Positions 57,569-64,000 of a stretch of 64,000 nt of DNA are shown here, one piece after another. The first letter of the stretch is position 1, and each line of letters begins with the position of its first letter. The notes below the pieces were generated by a model. That model made no database searches. It was given only the letters and a program-made list of their open reading frames with translations, and was not told the origin of the DNA. The DNA comes from Shewanella xiamenensis (GTDB lineage Bacteria > Pseudomonadota > Gammaproteobacteria > Enterobacterales > Shewanellaceae): the NCBI RefSeq assembly GCF_014647135.1, contig NZ_BMOP01000002.1, positions 1 to 64,000 of the forward strand. The letters run 5' to 3'. The position numbers and the translations under genes are program-made.

Positions 57569-59070
57569 TATGCCTGCCCCCCTTGCTTGGCCGCACCTTT
57601 GCCCAAGGCGTCGCCAAGAATGGCTTTTAGCTGGTCACGCAGGGTCTGGATCTCGGCCTGCTCTGTGGCATAGCGCGCCAGCAGCTCGTCGGGGTCATGG
57701 CTTATCTGCTCGCCGACATGGGGGTTTTTGATATCGAGGTTAAAGTTGCGCTCAATAATGGTGTCGATACTGACCTTCCAGGCTTGTTCGTTCTCAACCC
57801 GGGCAGCAAAGCCGTCCGCCTCATCGCCCCACCAGGCAATCTCGGCTTCAAACTCCTCGAACTTCATCGGCTTGGTTTTGCTGTAGTTCTTCACCCCAGC
57901 CGGATAGGGGTGCTCGTAGAACCAGACCTCCTTGGTGGGCGCTCCCTTGGTGAAGAACAGGATATTGGTCTTGATGCCGGTATAGGGGGCAAACACGCCG
58001 TTGGGCAGCCGCACTATGGTGTGCAGGTTGCACTCAGCAGTGAGCAGTTGCTTGATCTTGGTTTTGACCCCTTCGCCAAACAGGGTGCCGTCAGGCAGCA
58101 CCACGGCGGCACGACCGCCCTTGCCATTGCTGGCGCTGCCATCTTTGAGCACTTCGATGATGAGTTGCAGGAACAGATCGGCGGTCTCGCGGGTTTGCAT
58201 ATCGGCTGGGAAGTTTTTTTCAATACCGTCTTCTTCGGTGCCGCCAAAAGGCGGGTTGGTGATGATAACATCAACATCGTTATCCCAGTTTGACAGTGGC
58301 TGGCTTAGTGTATTGCCATGTTTGATTTGCACCGGCACTTCGATGCCGTGCAGCAGCATATTGGTGGTACACAATAGATGCGGCAGCTGTTTCTTCTCAA
58401 CCCCGTGGATTTGCTGCTGCAGCTGTTGATGCTGGGCGGCGGTGCTGACCTGTGCCTTTAAGTGCTCGACTGCGCAGGCCAAGAAGCCGCCGGTACCGCA
58501 GGCAGGGTCTAGCACCTTTTCACCCAACTGGGGATTGATGCGATTAACCATAAATTTGGTCACGGCGCGGGGGGTATAAAACTCACCGGCATTACCGGCG
58601 CTTTGCAGATCACGCAGGATTTGCTCGTAGATATCGCCAAACAGGTGGCGCTCACTGGAGTCAGTAAAATCAACCTCGTTGAGTTTGTTGATCACTTGGC
58701 GCAGTAAGGTGCCGTTCTTCATGTAGTTAAAGGCATCGCTAAAGGCCTCTTTCACCACATAACCACGGGGGTTGGTGTCTTTGGGGGCGGTTAAGTTTTT
58801 GAGGTCAACAAACAGCTCGTTGTTGACGAACTCTAAAAGCTCATCGCCAGTGATGCCTTCTTTGTCTTCGGCCCAGTTGCGCCACAGGTATTCACTTTGT
58901 ATAGGTGAACGATAATCATCCTGCTCAAATTCCAGTTCTTGTTCCTGCGCATCAAATATTTTAAGAAACAGCAGCCATGAAAGCTGGCCTAGGCGCTGGG
59001 CATCGCCATCTACGCCTGCGTCTTTACGCATGATGTCTTGGATGGATTTAATAACGGAACTGATGGACAT
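57568..59070 (-). CDS. hsdM: Type I restriction-modification DNA methyltransferase subunit
   Basis: 500 residues. N-terminal HsdM helical domain (MSISSVIKSIQDIMRKDAGVDGDAQRLGQLSWLLFLK), then the N6-adenine methylase domain with motif I DPACGTGGF and motif IV NPPFGG, plus SAM-binding FYTPRAVTKFMV. It methylates adenine in both strands at sites chosen by HsdS, protecting host DNA. The base composition is GC-richer than the island's left part. First gene of the hsdM-hsdS-abi unit; the promoter must lie at 59071-59319. Confidence 0.96.
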   Translation of the reverse strand: MSISSVIKSIQDIMRKDAGVDGDAQRLGQLSWLLFLKIFDAQEQELEFEQDDYRSPIQSEYLWRNWAEDKEGITGDELLEFVNNELFVDLKNLTAPKDTNPRGYVVKEAFSDAFNYMKNGTLLRQVINKLNEVDFTDSSERHLFGDIYEQILRDLQSAGNAGEFYTPRAVTKFMVNRINPQLGEKVLDPACGTGGFLACAVEHLKAQVSTAAQHQQLQQQIHGVEKKQLPHLLCTTNMLLHGIEVPVQIKHGNTLSQPLSNWDNDVDVIITNPPFGGTEEDGIEKNFPADMQTRETADLFLQLIIEVLKDGSASNGKGGRAAVVLPDGTLFGEGVKTKIKQLLTAECNLHTIVRLPNGVFAPYTGIKTNILFFTKGAPTKEVWFYEHPYPAGVKNYSKTKPMKFEEFEAEIAWWGDEADGFAARVENEQAWKVSIDTIIERNFNLDIKNPHVGEQISHDPDELLARYATEQAEIQTLRDQLKAILGDALGKGAAKQGGQA

Positions 59071-59319
59071 GAGAGAAATACCTGAATACCGGAAAATGCT
59101 TGGGATAGTAGCAAATTAGTGGCGTCAGTACACGAATTGAGGGGATATTTACGAGCAAAATAATTGGATAGCGTGAATAAAAAATCGCTTTGTAGCAAAT
59201 AGTTAATAACATATATCACAAAATCAATGTCTCTAGATAACAAGGACTGTTAAGGAATAAGTCTTTGTGCTTAAATGCGCGTCACAACAACTCATTAACA
59301 TGGACGAACGTGAGATACG

Positions 59320-59727
59320 ATGATCATTGAATGCCCCCACTGCCGACACGATAACGAAATAGAGTATGCAGAACATATCCGCTGTAAAAAGTGTGAGAAG
59401 GACTATAAAGGCTATAAATTTTCAAAGCGCAAATGGATTGCCACCGGGACCCTTGTTGTTGGCGTAGCTTTTGGTGTTCATACGGGCAAAGACCACCTAT
59501 TGCACGACAATGCCGAACGCTACCCGATCAAGGACGAATATGCACTGCTGGACAGCTGCGTTAATGGCAGTAATAACCTGCTTCCCGCCAGCTGGTATCA
59601 GGATAAACGCAAGGTGTGTTTATGCGCGATGAAAGAAACTCAAAAGCAATTGAGCTATCGCGAGGCACAAAAAAATATCGACAATTTTAAGACTACATTT
59701 CGGCTAAATGCCCGCAACTGCAGTTAA
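59320..59727 (+). CDS. Zinc-ribbon membrane-anchored small protein, unknown
   Basis: 135 residues. N-terminal zinc-ribbon (MIIECPHCRHDNEI...IRCKKCEKDY, CxxC pair x2), a membrane span at about 45-62 (ATGTLVVGVAFGVHTG) and a periplasmic C-terminal region with four cysteines (DSC, CLC, NC). ATG with GTGAG ahead. Divergent from hsdM across 249 bases. Not part of the standard type I set; role unknown. Similar zinc-ribbon plus membrane proteins occur near defence systems, but I cannot name a family. Confidence 0.65.
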   Translation: MIIECPHCRHDNEIEYAEHIRCKKCEKDYKGYKFSKRKWIATGTLVVGVAFGVHTGKDHLLHDNAERYPIKDEYALLDSCVNGSNNLLPASWYQDKRKVCLCAMKETQKQLSYREAQKNIDNFKTTFRLNARNCS

Positions 59728-59735
59728 TCTGAAAA

Positions 59736-59766
59736 GTAAAAAGGCCTACATCATGTGCAGGCCTTT
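59736..59766 (-). terminator. Terminator of the two tiny genes
   Basis: On the minus strand the stem AAAGGCCT / AGGCCTTT is followed by TTTAC, 16 bases after the second tiny gene's stop. It is also close to the plus-strand gene end at 59727, so it could act both ways. Confidence 0.7.
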
Positions 59767-59782
59767 ATCTTATCAGTTCAGA

Positions 59783-59893
59783 TTATTTTTTGGGCGTGTT
59801 ACCACGCCCAAGGCCGGATGGATTACCCGTCTTGCTTGGGTAATTGGGGTTTGGCTGAGGCTTTGCTGGCGCATAAGCAGGCGATTTAGTCAT
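59783..59893 (-). CDS. Proline-rich 36-residue protein
   Basis: 36 codons with the ATG at 59893 and an excellent AAGGAG seven bases ahead. The frame is open further upstream, but only this start has a site. Sequence is Pro/Asn/Gly-rich: begins MTKSPAYAPAKPQPNPNYP and ends with GLGRGNTPKK. It lies 10 bases after the upstream tiny gene and before a terminator, so the two form a mini-operon. I recall short conserved proteins of this kind in gammaproteobacterial mobile elements, but cannot give a function. Confidence 0.65.
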   Translation of the reverse strand: MTKSPAYAPAKPQPNPNYPSKTGNPSGLGRGNTPKK

Positions 59894-59903
59894 CACTGTC
59901 TCC

Positions 59904-60053
59904 TTATTTGCCAGCATTTTGGTTTTTTGCTGCTCCGCTTTGGGCGCGGGCAGCGAAAGAACCTTTGGGAACTTGGCCACCATTCTGCTTGGCGGTACCA
60001 GACTGAATACGAGCAGCGGCTGCGGGCGTCATTGGGGTTTTATTGTTGGACAT
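59904..60053 (-). CDS. 49-residue Ala/Gln-rich helical protein
   Basis: 49 codons, too short for a usual gene-length cutoff. ATG at 60053 with AAAGGAATTGATT ahead, an ideal site. It begins MSNNKTPMTPAAAARIQS and contains KGSFAARAQSGAAK, a pattern I recall from a widespread family of small seed-maturation-like alpha-helical proteins found next to mobile and stress genes. It is followed after 10 bases by the 36-residue gene. Function unknown; resemblance from memory only. Confidence 0.7.
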   Translation of the reverse strand: MSNNKTPMTPAAAARIQSGTAKQNGGQVPKGSFAARAQSGAAKNQNAGK

Positions 60054-60127
60054 AATCAATTCCTTTAATGAGTTAAATGGGTGTCTTCGCTAAGACAGGA
60101 ATAGAATTACATAAGGACTAGGGACAA

Positions 60128-60475
60128 ATGGGGACAGTACAAAAACAAAAGCAAATTAAAGAAATACTGAGCAAGCTACAGCTGAGTATTCGAAAATTCG
60201 CGGGCCTGGTATATGAAGCGCTGTACGATGATTTTGATGAAGAGGCAGAGATTAAGCTAGCTGAAACAATAAAAAAGCAGCTGAGCCGCAAGACGACACC
60301 TGAAGCAACTCTGGATCAATACCTTGAGATACTGGCCGAGCAGCCAGGCTTTGAGGTATTGCAACTTGGGTACATTAAAAGCCGCTATGTACCTCACACC
60401 TGTTTAAGTGATGAAATGACCGAGGCCATGATCCTGCTTTCTGCCGAGCTGGATTCTCAGACAGAGCAAGCTTGA
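60128..60475 (+). CDS. Small helical protein inside the type I locus, unknown
   Basis: 115 residues, all-helical composition rich in Leu, Lys and Glu (begins MGTVQKQKQIKEILSKLQ). ATG with a weak GGGAC. No signal, membrane span or catalytic motif. It runs convergently to hsdR (20-base gap) and divergently from the tiny-gene pair. An HTH or anti-restriction accessory role is possible but nothing in the sequence proves it. Confidence 0.6.
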   Translation: MGTVQKQKQIKEILSKLQLSIRKFAGLVYEALYDDFDEEAEIKLAETIKKQLSRKTTPEATLDQYLEILAEQPGFEVLQLGYIKSRYVPHTCLSDEMTEAMILLSAELDSQTEQA

Positions 60476-60494
60476 ACACTGCCTGAAGAGCTAA

Positions 60495-62939
60495 TCAGCC
60501 CGCTGATTGGTAGATAGCGGCCTCAAGCTCGCTGATAGCCTGCTCGTAATCAGCGACATCCCCAAAGCTCTTTTTCACAATTTCCATAGGGCGTCCCAAC
60601 TCAGTAAAGGGTGCCACCTTCAATACCTGACGGTTTTCAATCTCCTGCACTCCGGCGTCGGCATACTTATCAAGCAGGCTTTGGAGCACTTGCTGGGCGG
60701 TATCTGAGTATTTGGTGAAATAGTTGCGCTTTTTCACCTGCTCGGCACGCTCGCGGCGGGTGAGTGGCGGCTGATCGTACACCACATGGCATATAAGGTC
60801 GAAGGGGTCCATTTCTTTGCCGACCTCTTGCTCCAAGAGCTCCCAGACGATCCCCAGAGTTGCCAGTTCCTCTATGACGGCCTGCTTACGCTCGGCGCCA
60901 TGCCAGCGCTTGATAAACTCGTCCATAGAGGCAAACTGTTTAGACAGGGTTTTACGGGTGTAATCTTTAAATGACTCGGTAACCAGTTTGCCATCAGTGT
61001 CGTAATACTGTACCCGCTCCGCCAGCGCTTTTACGTCCACGCCGTTAACATGGAATTTGCGGACTTTATCTTCACTTTCCCAATCACTATCGTTGCCCTG
61101 CTTGTTATTGCCTGTCCCCACCACCTGATAGCTGGATGGCGGCTCCTGAATCGAGCCGGGATCGATATCCTCACCATCAAAGATTGAGGCGGGATCGTCG
61201 CTGGTTGCATCAACATCATCTCCCGAGATGCTGTTTAAACCTTCTTCGGTATCGAAGTCCTCTGGCTTAACTTGCTTAACCCGCTCGGGGGTGCCGTCGA
61301 AGCGCTCGTCGGCAAAGAGTTCAGTAGCCTTTTTGAAATCGAGAATGGTAAACCACAGTTTGTTGTATCTGTCGTCAATGCGGGTTCCACGGCCGATGAT
61401 CTGCTTGAACTTGGTCATCGACTGAATGGATTGGTCGAGCACCACCAGTTTACAAGTTTTGGCATCTACGCCGGTAGTCATCAGCTCTGAGGTGGTGGTA
61501 ATGACCGGATAGGCTTTTTTCGGGTTGATGAAGTTATCCAGTTGGCCTTTGCCTATTTCATCATCTCCGGTGATCTTCATGATGTATTTATCGTTTTTGG
61601 CCACTTGCTCAGGATTGAGGTTCACCAGCGCTCGGCGCATGCGTTCCGCATGATCGATGTCATTACAGAACACTATGGTTTTGGCCATGGGATCGGTGCG
61701 CTGCAAATACTGAGTAATCGTTTTGGCCACCAGTTCAGTACGCTCATCAATGACCAAGGTACGATCCATGTCTTTTTGGTTGTAGATGCGATCTTCAATT
61801 TCATGCCCGGCTTTATCCAGCTGGCCTTTGCTTGGGCGCCATCCCTGAACGTCCACATTAATATCAACGCGGATCACCTTGTATGGCGCTAGGAATCCGT
61901 CTTCAATGCCTTGCTTGAGTGAATAGGTGTACACAGGATCACCAAAGTATTCGGTGTTGGAGACTTCATCGGTTTCTTTTGGGGTAGCGGTAAGGCCAAT
62001 TTGAGTCGCAGCGGAGAAATATTCGAGTATTTCACGCCAGGCGCTGTCTTCGGCAGCGCTGCCACGGTGACACTCGTCCACTACGATGAGGTCAAAAAAA
62101 TCTGGGGCAACTTGTTTATACGCTTTTTGGCTTTCTTCTGGGCCTGTTAGCGCCTGATAAAGAGCGAGATGTATTTCGTAGGCTGGGTCTACAGTTCTGC
62201 CGGTAACCTTGGTCATGGCCGGACCGAAGGGCTGAAAATCATTAGTTTTAGTTTGATCGACTAGGATGTTGCGGTCGGCAAGAAACAGGATGCGTTTTTT
62301 AGCGCGGGACTTCCACAAGCGCCAGATGATTTGAAAGGCGGTGTAAGTTTTCCCCGTGCCAGTTGCCATCACCAAAAGCACTCTGTCCTGCCCTGCTGCA
62401 ACAGCCTCCACAGTTTTATTGATGGCTTGAAGCTGATAATAGCGCGGCGCCTTACCGTTGCTGTCAGGATAATAATCCTGTGTGATAACCGGCAAATGCT
62501 CTGTCTTGTATCCCTTCCAAGTGCAGTACTTGTCCCAGAGCTGCGCTGGTGTGGGAAAATCTTCGAGGGTAATAGTGGTTTCGAGTGCTACAGGATTGGT
62601 TTTATCGTGAAAAACAAAACCATCTCCGTTTGACGCAAATATGAAAGGCACTTCCAGTAAGGCTGCATAATCCAGCCCTTGTTGCATTCCCTTGCCAATT
62701 TCGTGCTTGTTGGCCTTGGCCTCTATGACAGCCAGTGGCATGGATGGCTTGTGATAAAGCACTATGTCGGCTGATTTTACTTTGCGCCTTGCAGCCACCT
62801 GACCACGAACAATCACTTTACCATCTCGAAGTTTTACCTCTTGACGGATTTGCGTCATATCGTTCCATCCTGCTTGCTTGATGGCTGGTAAAATGAACTT
62901 GGAAATGATATCGGCTTCGGTTAACAAGGCTTTTTGCAT
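60495..62939 (-). CDS. hsdR: Type I restriction endonuclease subunit R
   Basis: About 814 residues from the ATG at 62939 (CGGAAGCC ahead); a frame of 17 more codons upstream is unlikely. N-terminal PD-(D/E)XK nuclease: [25 protein letters not shown]. Then the SF2 translocase with Walker [16 protein letters not shown] box [15 protein letters not shown]-like LTATPKETD, and motif [12 protein letters not shown]. The C-terminal ~250 residues contact HsdM. It translocates unmodified DNA and cuts at distance. It is shorter than EcoKI HsdR (1170) and resembles the compact EcoEI/EcoR-type class. It is separated from hsdM by about 1.4 kb of small genes. Confidence 0.95.
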   Translation of the reverse strand: MQKALLTEADIISKFILPAIKQAGWNDMTQIRQEVKLRDGKVIVRGQVAARRKVKSADIVLYHKPSMPLAVIEAKANKHEIGKGMQQGLDYAALLEVPFIFASNGDGFVFHDKTNPVALETTITLEDFPTPAQLWDKYCTWKGYKTEHLPVITQDYYPDSNGKAPRYYQLQAINKTVEAVAAGQDRVLLVMATGTGKTYTAFQIIWRLWKSRAKKRILFLADRNILVDQTKTNDFQPFGPAMTKVTGRTVDPAYEIHLALYQALTGPEESQKAYKQVAPDFFDLIVVDECHRGSAAEDSAWREILEYFSAATQIGLTATPKETDEVSNTEYFGDPVYTYSLKQGIEDGFLAPYKVIRVDINVDVQGWRPSKGQLDKAGHEIEDRIYNQKDMDRTLVIDERTELVAKTITQYLQRTDPMAKTIVFCNDIDHAERMRRALVNLNPEQVAKNDKYIMKITGDDEIGKGQLDNFINPKKAYPVITTTSELMTTGVDAKTCKLVVLDQSIQSMTKFKQIIGRGTRIDDRYNKLWFTILDFKKATELFADERFDGTPERVKQVKPEDFDTEEGLNSISGDDVDATSDDPASIFDGEDIDPGSIQEPPSSYQVVGTGNNKQGNDSDWESEDKVRKFHVNGVDVKALAERVQYYDTDGKLVTESFKDYTRKTLSKQFASMDEFIKRWHGAERKQAVIEELATLGIVWELLEQEVGKEMDPFDLICHVVYDQPPLTRRERAEQVKKRNYFTKYSDTAQQVLQSLLDKYADAGVQEIENRQVLKVAPFTELGRPMEIVKKSFGDVADYEQAISELEAAIYQSAG

Positions 62940-63410
62940 TAGTAGGCTTCCGCTACATCCATGGGTTGGAATATGTTTTGATTCTCGCACAAAGAAACTG
63001 ATTCAGGTAGACGTGAACCTGAGTTATTTGATTTAAGACAATGGGATAGATATTTAAAATCAATCAAACACACGCAGATTGGCACGGAAAAATACATTCT
63101 GTACAACCATCAGAAAGCAACAGAAGATGCAGACTCAGCACGGCTTCCTCCGAACAACCACCATATTGACAGTCTCAATATTGAAGTTTATGTTAAGGCC
63201 GTAAATTAGCACGCGATTCACCAGTGTGATACTGAATTGGCATTTATGGAGAGTATGGGTTGAGCCCGAAATCCAAGCTTGGCCGCTTTGCCATGGACTA
63301 CATCCATTAGGAGTAGTTGTGAATCCTGATTGAAAGACTCCCATAAGGGGGCTTTCGCCACCGTTTGAGCAGCCATGAGCCAACGGGGGCATTAACTCAG
63401 GATCATAACT
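62940..63410. other. Intergenic region upstream of hsdR, with a gene fragment
   Basis: 471 bases. The left part contains a plus-strand open frame fragment (62982-63209, separate entry). The segment 63210-63410 has no gene; it holds short palindromes such as CCCATAAGGGGGC, and no clear promoter consensus. A minus-strand frame through it is an antisense shadow of the fragment. Confidence 0.4.
62982..63209 (+). pseudogene. C-terminal fragment of an unidentified gene
   Basis: The frame open from a stop at 62979-62981 to TAG at 63207-63209 encodes about 75 residues with protein-like composition (DRYLKSIKHTQIGTEKYILYNH..., ending VYVKAVN). It has no ATG or GTG start in frame, and the 5' end abuts the hsdR start, so an upstream part seems to have been lost by rearrangement. 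I do not recognise the family. Confidence 0.4.
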
Positions 63411-63803
63411 ATGCCAATCAAACAGATCGAAACCGCCCCAAAAACCGCTCAATTTTTTAAAAGTGTATCCTATGAAACTCTAGCCGCATCTTGGTTACAG
63501 GCTGATGGCTGGGAAGTCTTTATGCCCCTTACCGATCATGGCAGTAAAACGGATTTGCTTATCTCAGATGGCAAACAGTTTTATCGTATCCAAGTAAAGT
63601 CACTGCAAACCAATGATGAAAATACTGAAGTGGATGCCCAATGGCCGAAGGATAAGATTGACTATGTGCTGTACTTTTCTCGCGTAGGGAACTGGGGCTA
63701 CATTACCCCACCTTTCCAAGGACGTGTAAAACTGAATCGTAAAGGGCATATTCGGTTTCACCAACATCCTAAAAACTTCAATACAATGTTCGCCCAAATT
63801 TAG
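63411..63803 (+). CDS. Small PD-(D/E)XK endonuclease-like protein
   Basis: 130 residues. Core motif: WLQADGWEVFMPLTDHGSKTDLLISDGKQFYRIQVKSLQ, with the Asp of KTDLLI and the Gln-x-Lys of QVKS as the probable D-x(n)-(E/Q)xK site, like the group I intron endonuclease / DUF4365-type PD-(D/E)XK family. Followed by PPFQGRVKLNRKG. Divergent from hsdR across the 471-base region and last gene before the right repeat. It could be a decayed homing-type nuclease or a defence nuclease. Confidence 0.7.
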   Translation: MPIKQIETAPKTAQFFKSVSYETLAASWLQADGWEVFMPLTDHGSKTDLLISDGKQFYRIQVKSLQTNDENTEVDAQWPKDKIDYVLYFSRVGNWGYITPPFQGRVKLNRKGHIRFHQHPKNFNTMFAQI

Positions 63804-63918
63804 GGTAATTTTTATGCAAAAAGTTTTTTAGGTACATTAATAGGTGCATCGAATTAATCAAAAATAAAAATTCACTATTTAAATTAATAAATTACAAAAC
63901 AAATTCAGATGACGCCGC

Positions 63919-63964
63919 CCAAATATAAGAACGAAGACGTCTCAGGACGTCTTTTTTCTTGCCT
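63919..63964 (+). repeat. Right attachment repeat (attR)
   Basis: Identical to 46959-47004, including a second copy of the ssrA terminator at 63934-63957. The tmRNA 3' end itself is not repeated upstream of it. The 26 bases that follow (63965-63990) match the left end with five differences. Confidence 0.85.
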
Positions 63965-64000
63965 TGAACAACGCAAAATCAATAACTTACGGCACATTAA

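Larger units (their letters stand above)
46961..63920. mobile_element. Genomic island integrated at ssrA
   Basis: A 16.96-kb segment bounded by 46-bp perfect direct repeats (46959-47004 and 63919-63964). A P4-type tyrosine recombinase gene sits at the left end and faces inward. ssrA is a well-known target of such integrases. Cargo: a LysR/flavocytochrome pair, a block of small genes and nuclease-like genes, a type I restriction-modification system with an Abi protein, and a small PD-(D/E)XK protein. No conjugation or phage structural genes are seen, so the island probably needs a helper to move between cells. Exact crossover point within the repeat is not determined. Confidence 0.88.

Noticed and set aside
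59708-60055. 115-codon plus frame opposite the tiny genes
   Set aside because: Trp/Arg/Leu-rich antisense shadow; the minus strand holds two short frames with excellent ribosome sites and a terminator.
63135-63452. 105-codon minus frame between hsdR and the last gene
   Set aside because: It is antisense to the gene fragment and to the start of the PD-(D/E)XK gene, with no site.
46961-63920. Prophage or integrative conjugative element
   Set aside because: No capsid, tail, lysis, relaxase or type IV secretion genes; only an integrase and cargo, so it is called a genomic island.
63919-63964. A second ssrA gene at the right repeat
   Set aside because: Only the terminator and trailing sequence are repeated; no tRNA-like domain or tag frame is present before it.
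1-64000. CRISPR array, rRNA or tRNA genes
   Set aside because: No regularly spaced repeats and no tRNA or rRNA-like sequence other than the tmRNA were found on reading both strands.

Overview
The window reads as a gammaproteobacterial chromosome, most likely Shewanella, close to the S. oneidensis / MR-4 / ANA-3 group. The grounds are the gene order (glycogen operon, aceBA, split-borosin pair, bamE-rnfH-ratA // smpB-ssrA), a tetraheme flavocytochrome c, and HexR- and PdhR-like sites in front of aceB. No database was searched; identities rest on motifs, lengths and neighbourhood.

Region 1 (1-46.96 kb) is ordinary chromosomal backbone. It opens with the 3' end of an unknown gene and a secreted protein of unknown function. 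Then come a MATE exporter, a POT-type peptide transporter, a DUF3087-like membrane protein, a periplasmic family-3 binding protein, a COG0523/CobW GTPase, an RhlE-type helicase and a GGDEF-EAL protein. A six-gene glycogen operon follows on the minus strand, transcribed malQ-glgB-glgX-glgP-glgC-glgA. After it lie a lipoprotein cyclophilin, a MarR regulator, an iron alcohol dehydrogenase, a probable 267-bp MITE, a type II NADH dehydrogenase, a repeat-containing small lipoprotein, a thioesterase, the glyoxylate shunt operon aceB-aceA, a Fur-box-preceded TonB receptor and a KefB/C-type antiporter. Next is a three-gene unit, sonM-sonA plus a TPR/GGDEF protein: a split borosin (backbone N-methylating RiPP) pair with a cyclic-di-GMP synthase fused to the operon. 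The region closes with bamE, rnfH, ratA, smpB and the tmRNA gene ssrA.

Region 2 (about 46.96-63.92 kb) is a 17-kb genomic island inserted at the 3' end of ssrA. It is bounded by 46-bp perfect direct repeats that include the tmRNA terminator. A P4-type integrase sits at its left end. The cargo falls in blocks: (a) a LysR regulator divergent from a tetraheme flavocytochrome c reductase whose active-site region differs from fumarate reductase; (b) an AT-rich stretch of small genes (XRE regulator, 63-aa membrane protein, frameshifted lipoprotein) with a CoiA-like protein and a PD-(D/E)XK nuclease-like protein; (c) a GC-richer type I restriction-modification locus, hsdM-hsdS-abi overlapping end to start, with hsdR separated from hsdM by four small genes, two of them under 50 codons; (d) a second small PD-(D/E)XK protein beside the right repeat. 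Similarity between the two ends continues, imperfectly, past the 46-bp core, which suggests a second related element may start at the window's right edge.

How it fits together: the backbone genes handle storage carbon, acetate and overflow metabolism, and iron; the island carries one respiratory/catabolic module and a defence block. The most unusual items are the borosin-GGDEF operon, the atypical flavocytochrome on a mobile island, the coupled hsdMS-abi unit with tiny genes between hsdM and hsdR, and a structured intergenic candidate RNA after adhB.
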